Shown: positions 16,615 to 25,387 of the stretch, piece after piece
How positions within the stretch are numbered: the first letter of the stretch is position 1
How the letters are laid out: every line of letters begins with the position of its first letter
Origin: Altererythrobacter sp. H2
GTDB taxonomy: Bacteria; Pseudomonadota; Alphaproteobacteria; Sphingomonadales; Sphingomonadaceae
Assembly (NCBI RefSeq): GCF_035319885.1
Contig: NZ_CP141285.1
Location: forward strand, 2,666,001-2,730,000
Direction of reading: 5' to 3'
Length of the DNA: 64,000 nucleotides
The notes under the pieces: generated by a model
Database searches by the model: none
What the model saw: the letters and a program-made list of their open reading frames with translations, nothing else
Told to the model about the DNA's origin: nothing
Made by a program: the position numbers and the translations under genes

Positions 16615-17025
16615 ATGGAACGACTGGATCTGTCCGAAAACGGGTTGACCACCCTTGTTGAAGCCTTTTATGCAAGGGTTCGGGCCGATGCCGAGCTGGG
16701 CCTGATTTTCGACGATGCCATCGACGACTGGCCCGAACACCTCGAGAAATTGGCGGCTTTCTGGTCGTCAATCATGCTGACAAGCGGACGCTACAAGGGG
16801 CGGCCCGTGCCTGCCCATATGAAGCATCGCGACCGGATTACCCCGGCACTGTTCGGCCGTTGGCTGAACCTCTGGAAAAGAACCACCGATGATCTGATGT
16901 CCGCCGATGCAGCCGCGGCCCTTCAGGCGAAGGCTGAGCGGATTGCTGAAAGCCTGCAGCTTGCCATGTTTTTTCGGCCCGGCAGGGCGCAAGATTACGT
17001 CCAGGCAAAGCCTAAGGCAGCCTGA
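16615..17025 (+). CDS. Group III truncated haemoglobin
   Basis: 136 aa from ATG 16615 (GGAG 9 bases upstream); the longer frame from 16555 runs through the operator. The sequence LTTLVEAFYARVRADAELGLIF and FWSSIMLTSGRYKGRPVPAHMKH fits group III truncated globins, with the proximal histidine region in the latter block. These cytoplasmic haem proteins bind O2 and NO. It is first of three closely spaced genes with DUF1971 and hmp under a probable NsrR site. Confidence 0.85.
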   Translation: MERLDLSENGLTTLVEAFYARVRADAELGLIFDDAIDDWPEHLEKLAAFWSSIMLTSGRYKGRPVPAHMKHRDRITPALFGRWLNLWKRTTDDLMSADAAAALQAKAERIAESLQLAMFFRPGRAQDYVQAKPKAA

Positions 17026-17027
17026 TC

Positions 17028-17300
17028 ATGGCCGCGATCACACCCTTTCGCTCGACCCCGATATTCGATCAGGACACCCTCCCTGCGGCGCTTCGACGCC
17101 GCCATGACACGAAGGCAGGCGTGTGGGGAGTGATCCGGGTGCTTGAGGGCGAACTCAGGCTCACCATTCTCGACCCAGTCTCCGAAGGCGTTCTGACGCC
17201 GGACAAGCCGGGATTGGTGCTGCCAAAGCAGCCTCATTTCGTCACCGCGACAGGGTCCATGAAAATGCAGGTCGATTTCTATGACCAGCCGCCTTTCTGA
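17028..17300 (+). CDS. DUF1971 (YeaR/TehB-like) protein
   Basis: 90 aa, two bases after the globin stop. It matches the DUF1971 fold: PAALRRRHDTKAGVWGVIRVLEG and a C-terminal VTATGSMKMQVDFY. Members such as E. coli YeaR are induced by nitrate and nitric oxide, and the domain also occurs beside TehB in tellurite resistance. It is a small cupin-like cytoplasmic protein of unknown activity; the setting supports a role in NO stress. Confidence 0.82.
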   Translation: MAAITPFRSTPIFDQDTLPAALRRRHDTKAGVWGVIRVLEGELRLTILDPVSEGVLTPDKPGLVLPKQPHFVTATGSMKMQVDFYDQPPF

Positions 17301-17342
17301 TCAGTTCTCCCGCTTCACAGATCAACCAACCGGAGTTTATGT

Positions 17343-18554
17343 ATGACCCAACCGCTCAGTGAGCAGACGATCGCTCTCGTCAAGGCGACCGTTCCGGCGC
17401 TCGAAGCCCACGGCCTCGACATCGTTCATGAAATGTATTCGCGCATGTTCAAGAACCCCGACATCCGGGATCTGTTCAATCAGTCGCATCACGGCGTTTC
17501 CGACGCGCAGCCGCGCGCACTGACCGGCGCTATAATGGCCTATGCCAGCAATATCGAGAACCTGTCCGCCCTCGCTCCTGCCGTGGAGCGAATTGCCCAG
17601 AAGCATGTCGGACTGCAAATCCTTCCAGAGCATTACCCCCATGTTGGCGAAGCGCTTTTGGGCGCAATCAAGGCCGTTCTGGGCGATGCGGCAACAGACG
17701 AAATCCTCGAAGCCTGGGGCGAAGCCTACTGGTTCCTGGCCAACATCCTGATTGCACGCGAAGACCGCATCTATACCGAGCAACGCGACAGCGGCGGTGG
17801 CTGGAATGGTTGGCGGGATTTCCGGATCGAGGAAATCATCGAGGAGAGTAGCGTCATCAAGTCCTTCATTCTGCGTCCTGCTGATGGCGGGCCGGTCATG
17901 GAGCACAAGCCTGGGCAGTATCTGACCTTCTGGTTCGAAATCGACGGCCATCCGCCGGTGAAGCGCAACTATTCGATCTCGTCCGCCCCCAACGGGGCAA
18001 CGTATCGCATATCTGTCAAGCGTGAGCCGATGGGGCTGGCGTCGGGCTGGTTGCATGACAAGGCCGGCACGGGCACCGTTCTCAAGGTGGCCGCGCCGGC
18101 TGGCGAGTTCTTCCTTGCAGACAATGCGGAGCGGCCAATCGTGCTGCTGTCGGGCGGTGTGGGCCTGACGCCAATGGTGGCCATGCTGGAAGCTCTGGTC
18201 GCCCGCGAGGTCGATGTCCCGGTGCATTATCTGCACGGCACGCATGACCGAGCCACTCATGCCATGCGCGATCATGTACGCCAACTTGCCAGCAAATCCT
18301 CGCTGGTCCGGGTTACGGATTTCCACCAGACGCCGCAGGCAGATGAAGTGGCGGGACGTGATTACGATCATGCCGGGATCATTACCGACGAGTGGCTGAT
18401 CGCGAACACCCCGGCCACTGACGCCGATTACTATATCTGCGGACCTCGTCCGTTCCTCCGGCACGCCGTGTCGGCCCTGTCATTGGCAGGCGTGCGCTCC
18501 GACCGGATCCATTACGAGTTCTTCGGCCCGGCAGACGAGTTGCTCGCAGCCTGA
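17343..18554 (+). CDS. hmp: Flavohaemoglobin (nitric oxide dioxygenase)
   Basis: 403 aa, full length for the family. The N-terminal globin domain (1-140) has the proximal histidine in AQKHVGLQI. The FAD-binding reductase domain contains GQYLTFWFEIDG and KRNYSISSAPN, and the NAD domain contains LLSGGVGLTPMVAMLEAL. Hmp oxidises NO to nitrate using O2 and NADH. It lies 42 bases after DUF1971, so the NsrR-like operator at 16540 probably controls it. A strong hairpin terminator follows. Confidence 0.95.
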   Translation: MTQPLSEQTIALVKATVPALEAHGLDIVHEMYSRMFKNPDIRDLFNQSHHGVSDAQPRALTGAIMAYASNIENLSALAPAVERIAQKHVGLQILPEHYPHVGEALLGAIKAVLGDAATDEILEAWGEAYWFLANILIAREDRIYTEQRDSGGGWNGWRDFRIEEIIEESSVIKSFILRPADGGPVMEHKPGQYLTFWFEIDGHPPVKRNYSISSAPNGATYRISVKREPMGLASGWLHDKAGTGTVLKVAAPAGEFFLADNAERPIVLLSGGVGLTPMVAMLEALVAREVDVPVHYLHGTHDRATHAMRDHVRQLASKSSLVRVTDFHQTPQADEVAGRDYDHAGIITDEWLIANTPATDADYYICGPRPFLRHAVSALSLAGVRSDRIHYEFFGPADELLAA

Positions 18555-18575
18555 ACGCCTGCTGCACCAGTATGG

Positions 18576-18609
18576 CAAGCCCGGGGCTACTCTCAGCCTC
18601 GGGCTTGCA
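18576..18609 (+). terminator. Hairpin after hmp
   Basis: GCAAGCCCGGGGCT and AGCCTCGGGCTTGC pair over 14 bp with one G-T pair around a 6-base loop, 21 bases after the hmp stop. There is no strong T-run, so it may be a weak intrinsic terminator or a stabilising 3' hairpin. Confidence 0.6.
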
Positions 18610-18686
18610 TCATCAACGCCCTTTCCGTTGTAGCCAGTTGCTGGGCTCGGGCGGCATTCCACCTGACTGAAAAAGGATGAACTGGC

Positions 18687-19343
18687 TTGCGACTGTTCAA
18701 GCCCATTCTTGCCGGCGTCCGCACCGGCGACCGACTGCTGGCCTGTCTTGGCGCATCGGGCGGCATTGCCGTTTCTATTCTGATCTGTTCGTTGCTACCG
18801 CTTCATGGGTCGGATTTCCCCTTGGTCGTCGCACCCTTGGGAGCGTCGGCCGTGCTGGTGTTTGCTGTGCCCTCTAGCCCGATGGCGCAACCTTGGCCCG
18901 TCATCGGTGGCAACATCACCTCAACCGTGGTTGGCGTGCTGATTTACCGGGCGATCCCGGATATCGGGCTTGCAGCCAGCCTTGCGGTAGGCGCCGCCAT
19001 ACTGATCATGTCGCTGCTGCGTTGCCTTCACCCGCCCGGGGGCGCATCAGCTCTGACAGCTGTAATTGGATCAGACGCGATTCATACGGCGGGGTTTGGC
19101 TTTGCGCTGCTGCCGGTCGGCATCAATTCGGCCACGCTGGTGATAGCTGGTTTGCTGTTTCACAGGCTGACCAGCCATTCCTACCCGCATCGACCCGCAC
19201 CAGCGCCCGATGCAGGCCTGCATCTTGCCGACATCGATGCCGCGCTTGAAGATATGCACGAAAGCTTCGATATCAGCCGTGAAGATCTGGATGCGCTGCT
19301 TTCCCGCGCCGAGATGCATGCAGCAAATCGCAAGGGGACATGA
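18687..19343 (+). CDS. HPP-family membrane protein
   Basis: 218 aa from TTG 18687 with AAAGGA 9 bases upstream. Four hydrophobic segments and the diagnostic LHPPGGASALTAVIG motif (about 113-127) define the HPP family. Cyanobacterial and chloroplast HPP proteins have been reported to carry nitrite, which would suit its place after the NO-dioxygenase gene, though transport here is inferred. The soluble C-terminal tail is acidic. Confidence 0.85.
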   Translation: MRLFKPILAGVRTGDRLLACLGASGGIAVSILICSLLPLHGSDFPLVVAPLGASAVLVFAVPSSPMAQPWPVIGGNITSTVVGVLIYRAIPDIGLAASLAVGAAILIMSLLRCLHPPGGASALTAVIGSDAIHTAGFGFALLPVGINSATLVIAGLLFHRLTSHSYPHRPAPAPDAGLHLADIDAALEDMHESFDISREDLDALLSRAEMHAANRKGT

Positions 19344-19421
19344 CAAGTCTCCTGGCCAGATGTTTCGTACCCGAATTCGCTGCAACCTTGATCCAGCCAT
19401 AACCCGGATGCCTTCCCTGCC

Positions 19422-20351
19422 ATGCCTGCCATTCTTGTCCGTACGCTTGGTTGGATCTGGGAAAGGCCCTACCTGTTGCTGACATTCACGGCATTGTTCT
19501 GGGCGGGAAATTCAATCGTGGGGCGAGGCGCACGCGATTTGATTCCGCCCGTCGCACTCGCTTTCTGGCGCTGGAGTCTGGCGCTTCTCCTGATGCTGCC
19601 ATTTGCCTGGCCACATCTGCGACGTGATATGGCCCGCCTAAAAGAGGCATTGAAATCAGTGCTCGTGCTGGGGATGCTCGGCATTGGCGCTTTCAACACC
19701 CTTCTCTACACTGGGCTGCAGACCACTACCGCAGTCAACGGTCTGCTCCTGCAATCGATGCAGCCGGGCCTTATCCTGTTGCTCGGCGCGATACTGTTTG
19801 GCGATCGCACTGGCCTGCTGCAGCTGATCGGTATCGTGCTTTCGATCATCGGCGCCCTGATGATCATCCTGCAGGGCGATCCTGCGGCGCTCATTGGAAT
19901 GAAGCCCAACGAAGGTGATTTGGTGATCAGCGCCGCAGTCATCATATGGTCGCTCTATACGGTCCTGCTGCGCAAACGCCCCAAGGTCCACCCCATGAGT
20001 TTTCTGGCCGCGACAGTTGGTATCGGTGTGGCCGCATTGTTTCCGCTCTATATCGCGGAGATCGCCAGCGGGCGACTGATCCTCAACCATGCGGAAAGCT
20101 GGCTGGCAATAGCCTATGTCGGCCTGTTTCCTTCGCTAATCGCATACTTATGTTTTAACCGCGGGGTCGAATTGCTTGGCCCTGCCACAACCGGCCTTTA
20201 CCTCAACATAATGCCGGTAATCGGCGCGCTGCTCGCAGTCATTTTCCTCAACGAGGCAATCCGCTGGTTTCACTTCCTCGGCATACTCCTGATTGGGGCG
20301 GGCATTATCTGTGCGGTCCGACCCACCCAGCCCCAGTCACCGAGGCCTTGA
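19422..20351 (+). CDS. EamA/DMT-family transporter
   Basis: 309 aa with ten predicted hydrophobic segments forming two EamA repeats (FTALFWAGNSIVGRGARDL near the start; AAVIIWSLYTVLLRK at about 167-181). DMT transporters export or import small metabolites such as amino acids; the substrate is unknown. It starts 78 bases after the HPP gene on the same strand and may be read from the same transcript. Confidence 0.88.
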   Translation: MPAILVRTLGWIWERPYLLLTFTALFWAGNSIVGRGARDLIPPVALAFWRWSLALLLMLPFAWPHLRRDMARLKEALKSVLVLGMLGIGAFNTLLYTGLQTTTAVNGLLLQSMQPGLILLLGAILFGDRTGLLQLIGIVLSIIGALMIILQGDPAALIGMKPNEGDLVISAAVIIWSLYTVLLRKRPKVHPMSFLAATVGIGVAALFPLYIAEIASGRLILNHAESWLAIAYVGLFPSLIAYLCFNRGVELLGPATTGLYLNIMPVIGALLAVIFLNEAIRWFHFLGILLIGAGIICAVRPTQPQSPRP

Positions 20352-20484
20352 GGCGGTCGATGCCATGTCCAGGCAGCCCCCGCCGCATCATGCAATGTTA
20401 ACCTCCACCGGCCATGGTCATCGATCCCGCATAGCTGACAAAGGAGGCGGCGCCGGCATAGGTGGCAGGCGATCGATATGCTCA

Positions 20485-20784
20485 ATGATTGAGAACCAGA
20501 AAATCCGTCCCGCTGCGGTCATCGGGCCGCTCGGCGAACCGCTCACCCTGGAGTCCCTGCCGCCAAGAGACACCCGACGCTGGGTCGTCCGGCGCAAGGC
20601 CGAAGTGGTTGCTGCCGTCAACGGCGGATTGCTGACCATCGACGAGGCCTGCGAGCGCTATGACCTGACCATCGAGGAGTTTGCCGCCTGGCAGCGCGCC
20701 GTCGACCGGTCTGGTATGCAGGGGCTGCGGGTCACGAGGCTGCAACACTACCGTGACCTCTATGAGCGCCAGCAGAAATATTGA
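20485..20784 (+). CDS. sciP: SciP-like CtrA inhibitor (DUF1153)
   Basis: 99 aa from ATG 20485; a longer frame from 20293 overlaps the transporter and is unlikely. GPLGEPLTLESLPP, RWVVRRKAEVVAAVNGGLLT and LTIEEFAAWQRAVDRSG form the DUF1153 helix-turn-helix. SciP is a small alphaproteobacterial protein that blocks CtrA-dependent transcription in the cell cycle. Its position in an island of stress genes is unexpected; it may be a second copy. Confidence 0.88.
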   Translation: MIENQKIRPAAVIGPLGEPLTLESLPPRDTRRWVVRRKAEVVAAVNGGLLTIDEACERYDLTIEEFAAWQRAVDRSGMQGLRVTRLQHYRDLYERQQKY

Positions 20785-20859
20785 CCGGCGTTTGCATGGC
20801 CTGATCTGTCCGGTTAGGCTGTCAGTCGCAGAATAGACAAGGCGTAATGCAAGGAGTGG

Positions 20860-21270
20860 ATGATGGCGTACAAGATCGAGGAAATCGAAGGCATTGGAGC
20901 GAAGTACGCCGAACGCCTGCAGGCAGCGGGCATCAAGACTTCGGACGACCTGCTCAGCGCCTGCGGCAGCCGCAAAGGCCGCGACGACGTTGCCACGCAA
21001 ACCGGATTTTCTGCCAGCCAGCTGCTCAAGTGGGCCAACATGGCCGACCTGATGCGGATTTCGGGCGTGGGCGAGGAATATTCCGAACTACTCGAGGCCG
21101 CCGGCGTCGACACGGTCAAGGAACTGGCCACCCGCAATGCCGAGAACCTGGCAGCGAAAATGAAAGAGGTGAACGAGGCGAAGAAGCTTACCCGAGCAGT
21201 GCCTGCTGCATCGCAGGTCCAGAAATGGGTCGACCAGGCCAAGTCCATGGATCCCGCGATCAGCCATTGA
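20860..21270 (+). CDS. DUF4332 helix-hairpin-helix protein
   Basis: 136 aa. IEGIGAKYAERLQAAGIKTSDDLL and ISGVGEEYSELLEAAGVDT are two helix-hairpin-helix motifs, as in DUF4332. Such motifs bind DNA non-specifically, but the family's role is not known. The N-terminal MM gives two adjacent starts, and AAGGAG precedes them. It is followed by an unrelated small gene on the same strand. Confidence 0.82.
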   Translation: MMAYKIEEIEGIGAKYAERLQAAGIKTSDDLLSACGSRKGRDDVATQTGFSASQLLKWANMADLMRISGVGEEYSELLEAAGVDTVKELATRNAENLAAKMKEVNEAKKLTRAVPAASQVQKWVDQAKSMDPAISH

Positions 21271-21313
21271 TCGAGGGGCATTGCATCCGGACACCAGGAA
21301 ATCGGGAGGGGCC

Positions 21314-21619
21314 ATGAGCGAGAATCCGGCTCAAAAGCAAAGTGTCGAACGCCTGCCTGACCAGCGGTCCTCGTTGATCACGGACGAACTGAACAAGATC
21401 CTTGCCATGCTGCAGGGCGCATGCCCCAAAGACGCGATCATCAGCTTCGATTTCGATGGCAGGCTACACGTCCATGTCGACGTGCACAGCTTCGAAGACC
21501 TGCTGAAAGTCGAGGGGATCCTGCCGATCCTGGGCGGCGGCATGCTTCACGACCTCACGCGCGGGGAAACCCCGCACCGCCCCTTCCACCATCGGCTGAG
21601 CGCCATCGTCGATCGTTGA
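21314..21619 (+). CDS. Small protein of unknown function
   Basis: 101 aa from ATG 21314 with GGGAGGGG just upstream; the longer 21281 start lacks a site. The central part (DELNKILAMLQGACPKDAIISFDFDGRLHVHVD) looks like a compact alpha/beta fold. There is no signal peptide, membrane segment or recognised domain. It is probably co-transcribed with the DUF4332 gene. Confidence 0.65.
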   Translation: MSENPAQKQSVERLPDQRSSLITDELNKILAMLQGACPKDAIISFDFDGRLHVHVDVHSFEDLLKVEGILPILGGGMLHDLTRGETPHRPFHHRLSAIVDR

Positions 21620-21669
21620 TGATAGCCGACAGCTGCCTCTCAAGCCAAAGAAGCAGTCGCCAATGAAAA

Positions 21670-21698
21670 GCCGAGGATCTGCAGGGCAGATCCTCGGC
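21670..21698 (-). terminator. Intrinsic terminator of dodecin gene
   Basis: A perfect 13-bp stem (GCCGAGGATCTGC with GCAGATCCTCGGC) and 3-base loop are followed, on the minus strand, by TTTTC. It lies 54 bases beyond the dodecin stop and could also act against plus-strand readthrough. Confidence 0.8.
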
Positions 21699-21751
21699 CT
21701 TGTCGTGCGTGACCGGCTGCGGCTACCCGTGCCGACAGTCGTCAGGGCGCG

Positions 21752-21952
21752 TCATTTGACGATGAAGGTGATCGACAGGATCACCCGCCATTCGCTGATC
21801 TTGCCATCGCTGACGGTGACCTTGGTGTCCTTGACCCAAGCGCCTTCAATGTTTTCGACGGTCTCTGCTGCCTTGGAGATGCCGCTGGAAACCGCATCCT
21901 CAAAACCCGTCGTCGAGCTGGAAATCACTTCGATTACTTTGGCGATAGCCAT
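21752..21952 (-). CDS. Dodecin
   Basis: 66 aa with the dodecin pattern AKVIEVISSSTTGFEDAVSSG, AAETVENIEGAWVKDTKV and a C-terminal beta strand (EWRVILSITFIV). Dodecins form 12-subunit shells that store flavin, with a conserved tryptophan (in GAWV) stacking on the flavin. It is read from the same strand as the DUF3597 gene 49 bases upstream. Confidence 0.9.
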   Translation of the reverse strand: MAIAKVIEVISSSTTGFEDAVSSGISKAAETVENIEGAWVKDTKVTVSDGKISEWRVILSITFIVK

Positions 21953-22000
21953 GGTGCTTCTCCTGAAAATCCCCTGTTTGGGTTACCCCGAGCCTGACGA

Positions 22001-22384
22001 TCAATCCAGAAGTTCGGCCGGAACCTTGCCGCCATTGGCCGCCAGTTCCCGCATGACCTGCTTGTGCAGCCAGATGTTCATTTCAGCGCTACCGTCAAGC
22101 GCACCGGTGTAACCGAGTTCCTGGGCGAGGCCCTTGCGCTCGGTGAGGCTGGAATCGAGGCCGAGCAGCTTCATCAGGTCGACAATCGAGGTTCGCCAGT
22201 TGAGTTTCTGGTCGGACTTTGCCGCAAGGCCACTGAGGATGGCTTCCACGTCGACTTCGGAAACCGGCTGCGGTGCGACTGGGGTCGGTGCCGCGGGAGC
22301 CGCCGTGGTCTGCGCGGGTGCAGCAGGAGCCGCCTCTGCCTTCTTGCCGAAAATGGCGTCCTTGATCTTACCGAAAAAACTCAT
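22001..22384 (-). CDS. DUF3597 domain protein
   Basis: 127 aa. The start MSFFGKIKDAIFGKKA is typical of DUF3597. An Ala/Pro-rich linker (about 17-41) precedes the folded domain (VDVEAILSGLAAKSDQKLNWRTSIVDLMKLLGLDSS). The fold resembles LysM-adjacent domains, but its function is not known. It is probably co-transcribed with dodecin. Confidence 0.85.
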   Translation of the reverse strand: MSFFGKIKDAIFGKKAEAAPAAPAQTTAAPAAPTPVAPQPVSEVDVEAILSGLAAKSDQKLNWRTSIVDLMKLLGLDSSLTERKGLAQELGYTGALDGSAEMNIWLHKQVMRELAANGGKVPAELLD

Positions 22385-22515
22385 CGCGCTTCTCCTTGCT
22401 CTCTGACATCATCCCGAAACGAGTGTGTGGGAGCCATGTTGCTTTGGCAAGTCATGGGCGATGATCATGACGCCTGTCGGACACGTCTGGCGTCGTTTTA
22501 GAACAGGAGGCCGCA

Positions 22516-23118
22516 GTGAATATTGCAGACATCATGAAACAGACTGGGGCGCTTGATTCGATTTCGCGTGAACTGGGTGTCGATCCTGCGACCGCGCGCA
22601 GCGGGGCAGAGGCGCTGCTGCCCGCCATCCTCGGCGGCTTCAAGAAGCAGGCGCAGCCGGCGCCGGGTGGCCTTGGCGGGCTGATCGACATGCTGGGCGG
22701 AGCCGCCGGCGGCGGCCTGCTGGACGCGGTGACCGGCAGCGCCCCCACGCCTGCGGAGCCGGGAAATGAGATTCTCGGCCAGATCTTCGGCTCCAAGGAT
22801 GTCAGTCGGACCGTAGCGGGCCAGGCAGCGCAATCGACCGGAATTGATCCCGCACTGCTCAAGAAGATGCTGCCCCTGCTCGCCATGGCGGTCACAGGCT
22901 ATCTGGCCAGCCAGAAAGCGGGCGGCGCATCCAGCGACACTGGACAGGGCGGCCTCGGCGGCGTGCTGGGTCAGGTTTTGGGCGGCGTGATGGGTGGCAG
23001 CCAGAGTGGCGCGCCCCAGAGCGGCAATGTTGGTGGTCTCGCGTCGCTGATCGACCTCGACGGTGACGGCAATCCACTCGACGACATCCTGGGCATGGCG
23101 GGACGCCTTGGTCGCTGA
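22516..23118 (+). CDS. DUF937 (YidB-like) protein
   Basis: 200 aa, glycine-rich. DUF937 features are LGVDPATARSGAEALLPAILGGFKK near the N-terminus and LLKKMLPLLAMAVTGYL in the middle. It ends with LASLIDLDGDGNPLDDILGMAGRLGR, an acidic calcium-like loop. The function is unknown; YidB-type proteins are small and abundant under stress. The start codon is preceded by AGGAGGCCGCA. Confidence 0.82.
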   Translation: MNIADIMKQTGALDSISRELGVDPATARSGAEALLPAILGGFKKQAQPAPGGLGGLIDMLGGAAGGGLLDAVTGSAPTPAEPGNEILGQIFGSKDVSRTVAGQAAQSTGIDPALLKKMLPLLAMAVTGYLASQKAGGASSDTGQGGLGGVLGQVLGGVMGGSQSGAPQSGNVGGLASLIDLDGDGNPLDDILGMAGRLGR

Positions 23119-23174
23119 CACCGGCAGCTTAGCCAACTGATCTGGAGAGCAGACAAGCGCAAGGGGGAGATATC

Positions 23175-23930
23175 ATGATACGCAAATTGTCTGCCGAACT
23201 TTTCGGCACTTTCTGGCTGGTATTCGGAGGCTGCGGTTCTGCCGTTCTGGCGGCGGCTTTTCCGGAGCTCGGTATCGGGTTTGCCGGTGTTGCGCTGGCC
23301 TTCGGCCTCACCGTGTTGACGATGGCCTATGCAGTGGGCGGGATCTCTGGCGGCCATTTCAACCCTGCGGTTTCCTTGGGCCTCGCGCTGGCTAACCGGT
23401 TCTCCTGGAAAGAACTGATCCCCTACTGGATCGCCCAGGTGGTCGGCGCGATTGCCGCTGCCGTCGTGCTGTACGCCATTGCCTCAGGCAAGAGCGGGTG
23501 GAGTGCGGGTGGCTTTGCCTCGAATGGCTTTGGCGACCTGTCACCTGGCGGCTACTCGATGCAGGCAGCCCTGCCCATCGAGATTGTGCTGACGGCCGGG
23601 TTCCTGATCGTCATCCTTGGTTCAACCTCGAAAGCAGCCCCTTCCGGTTTTGCGCCGATAGCCATCGGTCTGGCTCTGACGCTCATTCACCTGATCTCGA
23701 TCCCCGTCACCAACACTTCGGTCAATCCGGCCCGGTCCACGGGCGTCGCCATCTTCGCCGACACCGCAGCGATGGGACAATTGTGGTTGTTCTGGGTTGC
23801 CCCGCTCGTGGGCGCGGCCATTGGTGCCGTGATCTGGCGAGTGATGCTATCGCCCGGCGAGGCACCGGAAAACATAGGCAACGAAGAATTCGTGGACGTC
23901 AGCGTGACGCACCTGGAAATCCGCAACTGA
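23175..23930 (+). CDS. aqpZ: Aquaporin Z
   Basis: 251 aa, six membrane segments. Both NPA boxes are present: [14 protein letters not shown] (about 61-74) and [13 protein letters not shown] (about 177-189). The selectivity-filter context ([16 protein letters not shown] at the N-terminus) matches AqpZ water channels. The gene is followed 13 bases later by a GlsB/YeaQ gene, suggesting a membrane-stress operon. Confidence 0.95.
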   Translation: MIRKLSAELFGTFWLVFGGCGSAVLAAAFPELGIGFAGVALAFGLTVLTMAYAVGGISGGHFNPAVSLGLALANRFSWKELIPYWIAQVVGAIAAAVVLYAIASGKSGWSAGGFASNGFGDLSPGGYSMQAALPIEIVLTAGFLIVILGSTSKAAPSGFAPIAIGLALTLIHLISIPVTNTSVNPARSTGVAIFADTAAMGQLWLFWVAPLVGAAIGAVIWRVMLSPGEAPENIGNEEFVDVSVTHLEIRN

Positions 23931-23943
23931 GGAGGAAAATACT

Positions 23944-24210
23944 ATGGGCTGGATCATTGCACTGATCGTGGGCGGCATCGCCGGCTGGCTGGCCAGCAAA
24001 GTGATGAACCGGGATGCCTCGATGGGCATCTTCTGGAATATCGTCGTCGGCTGCGTCGGCTCGCTGATCGGCAATGCCGTCGCCGGGCCGCTGCTCGGCA
24101 TCAGCGGCAGCGTACAGCAGTTTTCGCTAACCGGACTGATCATCGCCTTCGTCGGCGCCGTGATCCTGCTCGGGATCGTCAACATGGTGCAGCGCCGGAA
24201 TATCCGCTGA
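23944..24210 (+). CDS. GlsB/YeaQ/YmgE stress membrane protein
   Basis: 88 aa with three glycine-rich membrane segments (GWIIALIVGGIAGWLAS, IFWNIVVGCVGSLIGNAVAG, GLIIAFVGAVILLGIV). It belongs to the transglycosylase-associated/GlsB family, induced by acid and other stresses. GGAGGAAA precedes ATG by about 5 bases. It follows aqpZ and is closed by the hairpin at 24220. Confidence 0.9.
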   Translation: MGWIIALIVGGIAGWLASKVMNRDASMGIFWNIVVGCVGSLIGNAVAGPLLGISGSVQQFSLTGLIIAFVGAVILLGIVNMVQRRNIR

Positions 24211-24219
24211 ACGAAGCGA

Positions 24220-24253
24220 GGTATCGGGTGATCTCACACCCTCACCCGATACC
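24220..24253 (+). terminator. Hairpin terminator of aqpZ operon
   Basis: GGTATCGGGTGA (24220-24231) pairs perfectly with TCACCCGATACC (24242-24253) around a 10-base loop and is followed by TTTACC. It begins 10 bases after the GlsB stop. Confidence 0.75.
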
Positions 24254-24322
24254 TTTACCTGCCCTTTGGTCCGATTTGCCCGCTTACGTGCTCAGCAGTT
24301 CTGTATTTGAGAGAGGTTTGCC

Positions 24323-24826
24323 ATGCGTCGCTTCCTGATATCTGCGCCCATCTTTCTGTTGATTACAGCGTGCTCCGGCGAGCAAGCAGATGAGGCTGCA
24401 GCGGCAGGCGGCGGTTCGGACGTCGCTGAACCTTACCGCACATCTTTCGACAGAGCGTGGCAGAGTGCCAGCGAAGGGCGCAGCCCCTCACAAGCCTGTG
24501 CCGGCGTTGTCGGCAAGGCAGCAGGACTGCTGAAAACAACGGCGACTGGCGGGCAGGAACGCACGGACGCGATTGCGGCACTCGATGCCTGTTATGTCGG
24601 TGCCATGGCGCACTTCGTGGATACGACCCTGTCCGTCGAGAATCCCGGGACGACACAATGCATAAGCCTGCTGAAGGCCCTGCCTGTCCACCGCAGTTCG
24701 CTGGGCGGATTTATCACTGACGTTGGCGAGGATGTTGCAGCCTACGATCGCCGCCTGAACGAGCGGATCGAGGCGAAAGTGCGCTCGGCCTGCCCCGACA
24801 CTGCCGCCGTCATTCTTGGGGCTTGA
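24323..24826 (+). CDS. Lipoprotein of unknown function
   Basis: 167 aa. A lipoprotein signal ends at LITAC-S (lipid cysteine at about residue 17). The mature part has five further cysteines (SQACAGVV, LDACYVG, TTQCISLL, RSACPD), suggesting disulfides in the periplasm. It is the first of three consecutive lipoprotein genes with small gaps. I do not recognise the fold. Confidence 0.72.
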   Translation: MRRFLISAPIFLLITACSGEQADEAAAAGGGSDVAEPYRTSFDRAWQSASEGRSPSQACAGVVGKAAGLLKTTATGGQERTDAIAALDACYVGAMAHFVDTTLSVENPGTTQCISLLKALPVHRSSLGGFITDVGEDVAAYDRRLNERIEAKVRSACPDTAAVILGA

Positions 24827-24877
24827 TCCTGTCGCCGGAATGACGCCCCCCCCATCCGCCGTGAAAAGGAGAGTCTC

Positions 24878-25321
24878 ATGAAAATGCCCCAGATCGCGAA
24901 ATTTGCCGCCGCTCCTGCCCTGCTTGTGCTTGCTGCGTGCGGGCAGGATGCCGCAGTTGAAAATGAAGCTGTGGCTGACGAGACGGAAATGTCGGCCACA
25001 GGCACCTCGGCCTCGGGCAAACGGGACTGGATGCCGGCGGGCGTCGCCCTGCCAAATGGCCACACAGTGATCCAGGACACCAAGATCGGCATGCGGACAT
25101 ACTTACTGCAGGTCAGTGTCCCCAATGATCCCAAGTCAGAATTCCCCGAATGGAAATCTGCGCTTGAGGCGGCTGGATACCAGGTCAACGACGGAATGCT
25201 CTCCGATGGCCGGTTGCTGTTCGACGGCGGCAACGTCGAAAGCGGCCAGATCTCCGTTTCGCAGCCCGAAGATGTCGAAGGCTACATGATTCAGATCGAT
25301 GTCACTCAAACCGAGCAATAG
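24878..25321 (+). CDS. Lipoprotein of unknown function
   Basis: 147 aa. The signal peptide ends with the lipobox VLAAC-G (cysteine at about 21). An acidic linker rich in Glu and Ala is followed by a small domain (DWMPAGVALPNGHTVIQDTKIGMRTYLLQVSV) that may be a beta-rich fold. GGAG lies 8 bases before ATG. It is second of three lipoprotein genes. Confidence 0.72.
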   Translation: MKMPQIAKFAAAPALLVLAACGQDAAVENEAVADETEMSATGTSASGKRDWMPAGVALPNGHTVIQDTKIGMRTYLLQVSVPNDPKSEFPEWKSALEAAGYQVNDGMLSDGRLLFDGGNVESGQISVSQPEDVEGYMIQIDVTQTEQ

Positions 25322-25387
25322 CGGTCATACCTTTACGCTGAAGGCGTAAGACGCACTGCGATCGCCGTTTATCTCCAGGAGCCCATC

